A stretch of 6,859 nt of DNA from Prevotellaceae bacterium (GTDB lineage Bacteria; Bacteroidota; Bacteroidia; Bacteroidales; UBA932): positions 1 to 6,859 of the forward strand of contig JAIRLF010000304.1 of assembly GCA_031259655.1 (NCBI GenBank). Reading direction: 5' to 3'. A program made the translations under genes and the position numbers. Shown piece after piece: positions 1 to 6,213 of this stretch. Numbering within the stretch: the first letter of the stretch is position 1; each line of letters begins with the position of its first letter. The notes under the pieces are model-generated. The model did not search any database. It had not been told where the DNA came from and saw only the letters and a program-made list of their open reading frames with translations.

Positions 1-2
1 AA

Positions 3-256
3 GCCATTGTACGCGCCAAACAGCTTGACTCCGAAAACGGTTCGTATTCAAATATGTATAAAGCGTTTGATGTTCTATTTGAAACAATGAATAATGCGAA
101 AAATGTATAAAATATGGAATTGTATATGTTCCTTTTGATGAAAATAATGGTTGGCAATTTAAATTAGGACAAGAATTAAAGTCTGCTGGATATTCAATTG
201 ATTTAAACAAGGCAATACAATATTTGTACCGTAAAACTTTTAACATGTTGATATGA
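3..256 (+). pseudogene. 3' end of an unrecognised gene, apparently frameshifted
   Basis: The sequence enters the window already open in frame 3. It reads AIVRAKQLDSENGSYSNMYK and on to a stop at 108-110. A second open stretch overlaps it in another frame, from just after a stop at 92-94 to the TGA at 254-256. That stretch reads convincingly as protein (for example YGIVYVPFDENNGW, then a tail ending RKTFNML), yet it has no ATG or other usual start until the Met codon at 245, three codons before the stop. The simplest reading is one gene whose C-terminal part was split by an indel near 95-110. Two alternatives remain: the first stop at 108-110 is the true end, or a sequencing error caused the shift. 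I do not recognise the family. The beginning of the gene is outside the window. Confidence 0.45.
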
Positions 257-336
257 ACAAAATTGCAATTATTCTGTATCGGAAAGTAATTGCTGACGAC
301 CAACAACAACCACTTTTCGTCTTTCCTCTACGAATG
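257..336. other. Short spacer between the gene remnant and the repeat array
   Basis: This 80-bp spacer shows no coding signal. It contains a perfect 10-bp palindrome, AATTGCAATT, at 261-270, and a pyrimidine-rich run at about 311-330. No terminator with a U-tract is visible after the remnant that ends at 256. Confidence 0.5.
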
Positions 337-568
337 GCAGCCGTCCCCTGACATCCGGACGCCGTCCCTTGACATTTAGACGCCGTCCCCTGGCATTTGG
401 ACGCCGTCCCCTGACATCATGGCAGTTTCCCTCGGCATTTGGACGCCGTCCCCTGACATCATGGCAGCTTCCCTCGGCATTTGGACGCCGTCCCCTGACA
501 TCATGGCGGCTTCCCCTGACATTTGGACGCCGTCCCCTGACATCATGGCAGTTTTCCCTGACATTTGG
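337..568. repeat. G/C-rich minisatellite of 20-22 bp units with 42-bp higher-order repeats
   Basis: Eleven units can be read. Three lie at 337-358, 359-379 and 380-400 (22, 21 and 21 bp). Four 42-bp copies follow at 401-442, 443-484, 485-526 and 527-568. Each 42-mer is a 22-bp half plus a related 20-bp half. The 22-bp half begins ACGCCGTCCCCTGACATC and is identical in all four copies. The 20-bp half varies: copies 1 and 2 differ at one base, while copies 3 and 4 diverge more. Two dyads recur. GGACG-C-CGTCC is perfect at 357-367, 399-409, 441-451, 483-493 and 525-535. TGACATCATGGCA is a palindrome with one mismatched pair, seen four times from 412 onward. The array is much more G/C-rich than its flanks. 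Open frames across it exist on both strands because 42 is a multiple of three and the unit lacks stops, so I do not call a protein. Function is unknown; replication-slippage growth is likely. Confidence 0.9.
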
Positions 569-887
569 AGACCAACCCAAATTGGAAAACAAAGTTAGTA
601 ACGAAATAAATTAAGGAGACAGAAGCCTCGCCGTAAAAAACCGCAGAAAAAAACGCTTTGAGGGATAAAAAATCTAAAAAACCTGCAAAAAAACAAAGCT
701 GCACATAAAAATTATTAACGACAATATCAGCGTGTTACATTTACCTATAAAAAAAATTGCAATAAAACGAACATTTTATCAAAAAAACAATATATATTTG
801 CACTCAAAATTGGACATAAAATATTTTTAATGTAGAAAAATAAAATGTGTTTAAATGATGAAAAAAGGTTAATAATTCTTCTTAAAA
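569..887. other. A/T-rich non-coding stretch upstream of the GH13 gene
   Basis: No credible gene lies here. The stretch is rich in A-tracts. At 623-660 one frame reads KPRRKKPQKKTL then a stop. At 664-708 a second frame reads DKKSKKPAKKQSCT then a stop. Neither has a start codon, so these may be remains of a lysine-rich protein tail or chance products of A-rich DNA. The only regulatory signal I can point to is the TAnnTTTG-like box at 793-800. Confidence 0.6.
793..800 (+). promoter_or_regulatory. Candidate Bacteroidota promoter (-7 box) for the GH13 gene
   Basis: TATATTTG matches the TAnnTTTG -7 consensus used by the Bacteroidota primary sigma factor. A convincing -33 TTTG box at the usual 19-21 bp spacing is missing; only a T-run at 774-777 is near. 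If used, it would give a 5' leader of about 170 nt containing the large hairpin at 889-938. A/T-rich DNA produces such boxes by chance, so support is modest. Confidence 0.4.
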
Positions 888-888
888 G

Positions 889-938
889 CCCCTTTGTGCC
901 TTGTGGTAAGAAACCTTACCATAAGGTCACAGGAGGGG
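889..938 (+). promoter_or_regulatory. Long imperfect inverted repeat in the GH13 5' leader
   Basis: The left arm 889-910 pairs with the right arm 915-938 around an AAAC loop (911-914). The uninterrupted inner stem has 12 pairs (899-910 with 915-926), one of them G-U. After a bulged T at 927, TGTG (895-898) pairs with CACA (928-931). After a small internal loop (T894 opposite G932-G933), CCCCT (889-893) pairs with AGGGG (934-938). That gives 21 pairs in all. The structure ends about 40 nt before the ATG at 978. No T-run follows on the + strand, so it is not an ordinary terminator for + transcription. On the - strand a short TTTT follows, but no - strand gene needs it. Candidate roles are leader control, mRNA protection or a small palindromic repeat element; the sequence does not decide between them. 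Confidence 0.65.
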
Positions 939-977
939 TGAAAATACTCGAATAACAACGTTTTAAATAAAAATATC

Positions 978-2822
978 ATGATTGAAAAATTAGCAAAATT
1001 AGCATTAAGCGTTACTGTCATCACGTTGCTGTTCGGGCAAAACACATCGGCGCAAGAATCGCCCGAATGGGCAAAAGATTTGATTATCTACGAAGTTGCG
1101 ACGCGTGGATTCACCTCGCCCAAGGGTCCCGAAAGCGGGACTTTCAAGAGCGCTCAGGAGAAATTGCCCTATCTTCAAAAGTTAGGAATCACAGGTATTT
1201 GGCTGACGGGGACAAACCTCGGCGATGCAAAGCATTTTTATAATATCTGGACACAATACGCCTGCGTCGACCCTTCGAAACTCGACCCCATACTGGGCGC
1301 CGCCGAAGAGTTTAAAGCCTTTATCGACGAGGCGCACAGGAGGGGAATTAAAGTATTTATGGATGTGATTACTCATGGAGTAATGAACGACAGTCCGTTG
1401 ATTAAGGAACATCCCGAATGGTTTCGCGGAGGCAGCTGGGGGATGACCGACTATAACTGGAACGACAAAATTAAGGATTTGGACGAATGGTGGGTCAAAA
1501 CCTTTACCGACTGGGTGACGGAATACGGCGTTGACGGTTACCGTTTGGACGTTAACATTTACCGTCCCGACCTCTGGAAACGTATCAAACAAAACGCCGC
1601 AGCAGCAGGGCATCCTATCGTTGTTTTCAACGAAGCCTGGGTGCACAGCGAGGGCGCCGGCGATTTCCTGCAACGCATGGTTACGCTCTCGAATCAAAGA
1701 GTGGGACCGGATATGAACATAATGCTGCATCACGATGTCGCCCTGCATTATCAACAGTTCGACTATTTCCGCATCGTCGAAGTAAATATCCGGTACACGG
1801 ACAAAAGCACAGATCGCGGTTATCTTGATATTAAACCGTTTCTTGACGCCGCAATTTACGGATATTATGACCCGAATCCGAAAGGCGCGCTGAAACTGAC
1901 ATTGCTCAATTCGCCCGAACAGCCCACGCCCGAAAAACAGGAACCCTGCCTCCTGCTCATCGAAGGCGTCAATCCCGGCAAGGTAATCAAAAACATCAGC
2001 ATACGTCCTCTCGGATGGACTTTGCGCTATAACTACGGAACGCAAGGCGCGCTGCTCGCAGGATTTACCGGCAGTACGCGCTACGAAATGGAAATCAAAC
2101 CCTTCGTCCCCGACAGGCTGCTCTATTCAACCCAATTATCGAGCCACGACGACGGCTGGGAAAGTTCGCCCTTAGACAAAAATCCGTACGTTGCGGAAGG
2201 CAGCCGCTCAATGTTCGGATACAGTTTCCTGTTCACGCCATCCATCCCGCTATTTATGAGCGGCGAAGAGTTTAATGCCGACTATATCCCGCTGCCGACA
2301 CACACGCCCGACCTCTGGGGCAAAGGCGAACAGGGAAAAGGCAGATGGCTCTATGCTTCGATGCTCGACTGGGAACAGTTGAAACAGCCTGCCAAACAGG
2401 ACATGCTCGACGATGTAACGCGGATGATAGCAATCCGAAAAGCCAACGCCGAGCTTTTCCGTCCGCTCACCTCCGACAAAAAGCCGCCGCTGAAAGCCGT
2501 TTCGTTCTCGTCGCAGACGGCAGGCATCGACAGCGATTCCATTCCCGTGCCGTACATGCTCTATAACAACGCCAAAGCAATTGTCGTATGCGGCAACACG
2601 ACGGACAAGCCCCTCAAAGGCGTCCTGAACATTTCGCTCGCCGGCACGCCCCTCGAAAATGCAGCCGAACTACAGATAACCGACCTCTGGAACGGCGGCA
2701 AACCCAAACGAATAAAAGCAGACCGTTTGCAGAAATTTCCGGTTACAATGAAACCCGATAAAACAAAACGCGGCGGAGTAGCCGTGTTGAAAATCGAAAC
2801 CGTTCCTGCCGATGTAAAATAA
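978..2822 (+). CDS. Exported alpha-amylase superfamily (GH13) glycoside hydrolase
   Basis: This 614-residue protein should cleave or rearrange alpha-glucosidic bonds outside the cytoplasm. A signal peptide (basic start, hydrophobic residues 8-20, cleavage after TSA at 25, before QE) indicates export. The (beta/alpha)8 barrel starts near residue 34 (LIIYEVATRGF). GH13 conserved regions are visible: region I DVITHG (129-134; the usual Asn of DxxxNH is Thr132), region II GYRLD with Arg189 and nucleophile Asp191, region III NEAW with acid/base Glu219, and region IV SSHDD with His390 and transition-state stabiliser Asp391. MSGEEF (427-432) fits the barrel's last part. Residues from about 500 form a C-terminal beta domain. 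The B region after beta3 is short. The interval between Glu219 and Asp391 is 172 residues, far longer than in textbook amylases, implying an inserted domain at about 260-380. I cannot assign the GH13 subfamily or substrate. The start has an A-rich leader without a Shine-Dalgarno and gives a proper signal peptide. Probably cotranscribed with the next gene. Confidence 0.93.
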   Translation: MIEKLAKLALSVTVITLLFGQNTSAQESPEWAKDLIIYEVATRGFTSPKGPESGTFKSAQEKLPYLQKLGITGIWLTGTNLGDAKHFYNIWTQYACVDPSKLDPILGAAEEFKAFIDEAHRRGIKVFMDVITHGVMNDSPLIKEHPEWFRGGSWGMTDYNWNDKIKDLDEWWVKTFTDWVTEYGVDGYRLDVNIYRPDLWKRIKQNAAAAGHPIVVFNEAWVHSEGAGDFLQRMVTLSNQRVGPDMNIMLHHDVALHYQQFDYFRIVEVNIRYTDKSTDRGYLDIKPFLDAAIYGYYDPNPKGALKLTLLNSPEQPTPEKQEPCLLLIEGVNPGKVIKNISIRPLGWTLRYNYGTQGALLAGFTGSTRYEMEIKPFVPDRLLYSTQLSSHDDGWESSPLDKNPYVAEGSRSMFGYSFLFTPSIPLFMSGEEFNADYIPLPTHTPDLWGKGEQGKGRWLYASMLDWEQLKQPAKQDMLDDVTRMIAIRKANAELFRPLTSDKKPPLKAVSFSSQTAGIDSDSIPVPYMLYNNAKAIVVCGNTTDKPLKGVLNISLAGTPLENAAELQITDLWNGGKPKRIKADRLQKFPVTMKPDKTKRGGVAVLKIETVPADVK

Positions 2823-2902
2823 AGTCATTAAATAATATGTAACAATATGTGATTTTTCAAACATGAAAGTGTAATTAATAACTAATATAAAAGTAAAGTA
2901 AG
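2823..2902 (+). other. Intergenic gap inside the probable two-gene operon
   Basis: The 80 bp between the two large genes is A/T-rich. It shows no hairpin with a T-run and no TAnnTTTG box, which favours cotranscription. The leader just before the ATG at 2903 is A-rich (AAAGTAAAGTAAG), in keeping with Bacteroidota translation starts. Confidence 0.5.
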
Positions 2903-5602
2903 ATGAAAACTTATCGAATTTTTTCAGTAACAGCGATTTTAGCGATAATAGCGATATGTTCTTCGCATTCGTATATATCCTTATCGGATGAAGTTCTTGT
3001 CCGCGCTGTCAATTTTGAGCGCGCCGTCAATGCGGGAAAACTTTCCGAGACACAGTTCACGCAGGACTTTTCGGAATTGATGGACATGTCGGCAAATGTT
3101 CCGGATGCGGTATTTGTCCGCGCCCTTCTTCATGCCTCCGCCGCCCAGTGGGTCGGACAGGCAAACAACGATGCAACAGTCAAGTATTCCGGAAAGTCGT
3201 TGCCGGAAGATTCGCGCTGGCTGCGATTCTATGCCGGCGTCAATCACGACGATATCGTTCTTTACGATTATATTCGTCATCTTGCGGTCGAGAACAAACT
3301 TCTTTCCGCCGATTCTCTGCGTGCCGAAGTCGCTCTGTATTCCGTTCGCGCCGGACGCATGAACGAGACGAAACTTGCCGACGCCCTGCGCGCGATTCGC
3401 GACAAGATGCAAAATGCCGACGCTGTCGCCTGTCGCGGCTACTGGCTTGACGCAAGGCGCAGGATGCGTTCCGTCGCCATGAAACAGTCGGGAATCAGCG
3501 ACAGTCTCATTCTTTTCACCCGACACGGTTTTCATCACAAGCCCAATGTATGCGGCGCGCATGTTTCGTGGGCATACAAGCCGGGAGGCGAGTTGCTCGC
3601 CGTTTCGTTGCGCGACGGCTCTGCGCGCTCATTATTGCAGGGACGTCTTGGTCCCGGACATCTTCACGGTCTTGACATCCGGTTCGATGCCGGACGGGCT
3701 GTTTTCGCATACGCTCCACAGTCGAACTGGCCTCCGCCTGCCGAATACGAAACCGTCTGGCCTAAACCCGAACCGTCTAACTGCAATTTCGCATACGAAC
3801 TGCGCGAACTCACCGAGCCTCCTCATCTTTACGAAATCGATTTGTCAACAGGCGCCCTCGCCCAACTGACCGACCATAACTACTGGAGCGATACGGAACC
3901 GATATATCTGCCTTCCGGCGAAATTGTCTTTGCAAGCGACCGTTCCGCGCATTCGCCCTCCTGCGATTCGTGGAACAACGACCTTACCGACCTCAATCTC
4001 TACAAACTCGACGCCGACCGCAAAACCATCCGGCAAATGCTCAATCACAAAGATATCGACACTCATCCGCGCCTGCTTAACGACGGCTCGATAGCATATC
4101 TGCGATGGGAATATCAGGAACGTAATTTCATGGAAGTTCATTCTCTCTGGGTAACCCGTCCCGACGGCTGCGGCGTTGACGCCTTCTACAAACAGCATAT
4201 TCCACAACCGTACAGTGTACGCCTCGCCACGCCTACCGAGGGCAATCGTTTTATCGCCGTTGCTACCGGTCACCACGCTATTCCGCAGGGCGCTCTTGTC
4301 ATTCTCAACCCGAACGCCGGCGTAAACAGTCCCGACGGGCTTCAAGTCCTTACTCAGGGGATGTGGATAAACGAAGGCAAAGTTCCGGGGCAGACCGTTC
4401 CCGAAGGCGGACGCGTCGAAGCCGGAGGTTTTTATACCGACCCGTATCCCGTCAGCGAGACAAGTTTTCTTGCCTCGTACGCTTTTTCGTCGCCCCGCGC
4501 ACGCCGCTACAAGCACGCCAAAGCCGATGTGGACGCTAACGGATACGGTATTTACCTTGTCGATGTTTATGGAAATAAGGAACTGCTGTATCGCGACCCG
4601 TGGATTGGCGCATACAACGCTCTTCCCTTACGCTCGCGCAACATACCGCCCGTTCTTGTCGATGCAGCCGACCACAGCAAGAATTATGCAACCTGTGTCA
4701 TCACCGACATTTATCAGGGGTTGGAGGATGTTCCACGCGGCGATATTCGTTATGTCCGCATCAGCGAAGCCCTTCCCTGGCCCGTTGTCCCGCGCGAAGG
4801 CGTGAAACGCTGGGTCAGCGAATGGACCAACGCAGATAAGAACGCTACCCGCTGGTGTCCGGTACGTGTCGTTGGCACCGTTCCGGTCGAAGCCGACGGT
4901 AGCGCTCATTTCAAAGTCCCTATCAGCGACAATGCGTCTGTCTACTTTCAGGCTCTCGACGAAAATTACATGGAAATACGCCGGATGCGCTCCAGCGTTT
5001 CCTTTGCTCCCGGCGAAATACGCAGTTGCACAGGCTGTCACGAGACGCAGTCTACAGCGGTCGAGGTGCGCAAAACTCCCCGCGCGCTTACCCGTCCGGT
5101 AAGCGAACCGGTTCCGCCGACCTGGGGAGCCGACAATCCGATTCATTACCCGCGCGATATTCAGCCGATTTTCGACCGCCATTGCATTTCCTGTCACAGC
5201 GGAGACGCTCCCAAAGCCGGTCTCGACTTTTCTTCGGAAAAATCTTTCCGCACAGTGCGCGACAAGAAACTCGTCGTCATCAGCAACTGTCACATGGACG
5301 GCAGTATCACAAAAATCAAACAGTTCGGCTCGCATGTGAGTAAATTGACGCAGGCTATACGCAATCATACGCAACAGAAAGTCAAACTGACAGACACCGA
5401 ATGGCAATCGCTGGTAACCTGGGTGGACGCAAATATCCCGTACTCCGGCGAAATGTATCACCGCCGTACCGCCGACGGACGCGAAAACGTGTGGGGCGAA
5501 TATCAATGGACGCCCGTATGGGGATTCCCGAAAGATTCTCCCGCCTTCGGCGAACAAATCCCAAAAGGATTGATTCAATTCACCGAAAAAGCGAAGGATT
5601 GA
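2903..5602 (+). CDS. HzsA-related exported protein with two heme c motifs
   Basis: This 899-residue protein resembles the hydrazine synthase alpha subunit family, which is widely annotated as HzsA-related outside anammox bacteria. The N-terminus has an export signal (hydrophobic residues 6-19). Cys19 follows AI, a poor lipobox, so lipoprotein status is doubtful. Residues 30-195 look helical and match nothing I know. Residues 200-560 show beta-propeller-like blades, including TolB/PD40-type segments at 329-348 (SDTEPIYLPSGEIVFASDRS) and 385-402. Residues 574-720 are the most diagnostic: LRSRNIPPV, GTVPVEADGSAHFKVP (658-673), YFQALDE, MRSSVSFAPGE, then heme motif CTGCH (709-713). A C-terminal cytochrome-like domain follows, with DIQPIFDRHCISCH (heme motif 761-765) and GSHVSKL, whose His811 could be a distal heme ligand. 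It lies after the GH13 gene and before a terminator. It is probably a periplasmic or surface diheme redox protein. The substrate is unknown, and hydrazine synthesis is not supported. Confidence 0.85.
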   Translation: MKTYRIFSVTAILAIIAICSSHSYISLSDEVLVRAVNFERAVNAGKLSETQFTQDFSELMDMSANVPDAVFVRALLHASAAQWVGQANNDATVKYSGKSLPEDSRWLRFYAGVNHDDIVLYDYIRHLAVENKLLSADSLRAEVALYSVRAGRMNETKLADALRAIRDKMQNADAVACRGYWLDARRRMRSVAMKQSGISDSLILFTRHGFHHKPNVCGAHVSWAYKPGGELLAVSLRDGSARSLLQGRLGPGHLHGLDIRFDAGRAVFAYAPQSNWPPPAEYETVWPKPEPSNCNFAYELRELTEPPHLYEIDLSTGALAQLTDHNYWSDTEPIYLPSGEIVFASDRSAHSPSCDSWNNDLTDLNLYKLDADRKTIRQMLNHKDIDTHPRLLNDGSIAYLRWEYQERNFMEVHSLWVTRPDGCGVDAFYKQHIPQPYSVRLATPTEGNRFIAVATGHHAIPQGALVILNPNAGVNSPDGLQVLTQGMWINEGKVPGQTVPEGGRVEAGGFYTDPYPVSETSFLASYAFSSPRARRYKHAKADVDANGYGIYLVDVYGNKELLYRDPWIGAYNALPLRSRNIPPVLVDAADHSKNYATCVITDIYQGLEDVPRGDIRYVRISEALPWPVVPREGVKRWVSEWTNADKNATRWCPVRVVGTVPVEADGSAHFKVPISDNASVYFQALDENYMEIRRMRSSVSFAPGEIRSCTGCHETQSTAVEVRKTPRALTRPVSEPVPPTWGADNPIHYPRDIQPIFDRHCISCHSGDAPKAGLDFSSEKSFRTVRDKKLVVISNCHMDGSITKIKQFGSHVSKLTQAIRNHTQQKVKLTDTEWQSLVTWVDANIPYSGEMYHRRTADGRENVWGEYQWTPVWGFPKDSPAFGEQIPKGLIQFTEKAKD

Positions 5603-5627
5603 AATCTTTGATGAAAGTAAACAAAAG

Positions 5628-5659
5628 ATAGAGGGGGATAATATACCCCTCTATTTTTT
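5628..5659 (+). terminator. Strong intrinsic terminator after the HzsA-related gene
   Basis: ATAGAGGGG (5628-5636) is perfectly complementary to CCCCTCTAT (5646-5654), giving a 9-bp stem with a 9-nt loop. It runs directly into six T residues (5654-5659). It lies 26 bp after the TGA of the upstream gene and separates the GH13/HzsA-like unit from the TraR/lspA unit. Confidence 0.93.
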
Positions 5660-5712
5660 CGTTTCATAACACGACAAAAGAGACTGATAAACTGATTATT
5701 TCGGCGAAGAAA

Positions 5713-5741
5713 ATTGTCCAAACAAACATTATCCGGACAAT
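5713..5741. promoter_or_regulatory. Inverted repeat ATTGTCC-N15-GGACAAT, possible operator
   Basis: Two perfect 7-bp arms (5713-5719 and 5735-5741) are separated by 15 bp. They lie about 25 bp upstream of the -33 element of the next promoter, a plausible place for a regulator site. A T-run begins at 5750, nine bases beyond the right arm, which is too far for a good terminator. It could be chance in A/T-rich DNA. Confidence 0.3.
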
Positions 5742-5766
5742 AAATGACCTTTTTTTTACATTTATA

Positions 5767-5797
5767 TTAGTCGATTCAAAAATAAATTGTAAATTTG
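5767..5797 (+). promoter_or_regulatory. Promoter of the TraR/DksA-lspA unit
   Basis: TAAATTTG (5790-5797) is a perfect match to the Bacteroidota TAnnTTTG -7 box. TTAG at 5767-5770 lies 19 bp upstream, at the usual spacing of the -33 box (consensus near TTTG). Transcription would begin a few bases past 5800, leaving a leader of about 30 nt before the ATG at 5832. Confidence 0.7.
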
Positions 5798-5831
5798 CGA
5801 TTTATTTAATGAAAAATAAAGATTAACAAAA

Positions 5832-6209
5832 ATGGAAGAAAAGAATCGATACAGTGATGAAGAACTTCTTGAATTTAAAGAGATTATAACTCAGAAATTG
5901 CAAAAAGCCGAAGCTGAGTTTGAAGTTTTACGTTTAGCCGTAACACAGGGTGAAAGTAATGATACACAGGACACTTCGCCGACGTTCAAGATTTTGGAAG
6001 AAGGGACGTCAACTCTCTCAAAAGAAGAGGCTGTACGCTTGGCGCAACGTCAACAGAAGTTTATTAAGCATCTTGAAGCGGCTTTAATAAGAATCGAGAA
6101 CAAAACTTACGGCATTTGCAGGGAAACAGGCAAACTGATTCCTAAAGAACGTCTTAAAGCCGTTCCTCATGCAACGTTGAGTGTTGAAGCTAAAAATCAA
6201 AGACCATAA
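5832..6209 (+). CDS. TraR/DksA family regulator with a degenerate zinc finger
   Basis: This 125-residue cytoplasmic protein has the architecture of the TraR/DksA family. These proteins enter the RNA polymerase secondary channel and modulate transcription. Residues 7-40 and 63-92 form the two helices of a coiled coil. NDTQDTSPTF (43-52) sits near the coiled-coil tip. The C-terminal YGICRETGKLIPKERL (93-108) and AVPHATLSVEAK (110-121) match the zinc-finger fold of the family, but only Cys96 of the usual four cysteines remains; Thr99, Ser117 and Ala120 stand at the other positions. Such one-cysteine forms are, to my knowledge, normal in Bacteroidota, so the gene is probably functional. It has its own promoter and is followed after 4 bp by lspA, with which it is surely cotranscribed. 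The start has an A-rich leader and no Shine-Dalgarno. The family is clear; the exact regulatory role and any ppGpp dependence are not. Confidence 0.93.
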   Translation: MEEKNRYSDEELLEFKEIITQKLQKAEAEFEVLRLAVTQGESNDTQDTSPTFKILEEGTSTLSKEEAVRLAQRQQKFIKHLEAALIRIENKTYGICRETGKLIPKERLKAVPHATLSVEAKNQRP

Positions 6210-6213
6210 ACTG

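Noticed and set aside
92..110. Programmed -1 ribosomal frameshift site
   Set aside because: The A-run (GCG AAA AAT) does not form a canonical slippery heptamer in the reading frame, and no clear downstream stimulatory stem was seen. Gene decay or a sequencing error is simpler.
337..568. CRISPR array
   Set aside because: The intervening halves are related to each other and only 20 bp long, not unique spacers. No cas gene is present.
269..614. Repetitive proteins on either strand across the minisatellite (14-residue repeats)
   Set aside because: Open frames appear on both strands because the 42-bp unit is a multiple of three and free of stops. There is no convincing translation start or conserved protein context.
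889..938. Intrinsic terminator for upstream transcription
   Set aside because: The hairpin is followed by TGAAAATACTCG rather than a T-run on the + strand. On the - strand only four Ts follow and no gene there needs ending.
1182..2045. 287-codon open frame on the - strand
   Set aside because: It lies wholly antisense to the GH13 gene, which has clear catalytic motifs. It follows from the codon bias of that gene and shows no recognisable domain.
4628..5578. 316-codon open frame on the - strand
   Set aside because: It is antisense to the most conserved, heme-binding part of the HzsA-related gene. Its translation has no recognisable family.
2903..5602. True hydrazine synthase / anammox metabolism
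   Set aside because: No beta or gamma subunit or hydrazine dehydrogenase genes are in the window, the first heme site lacks the expected tyrosine, and the genome context is Bacteroidota.
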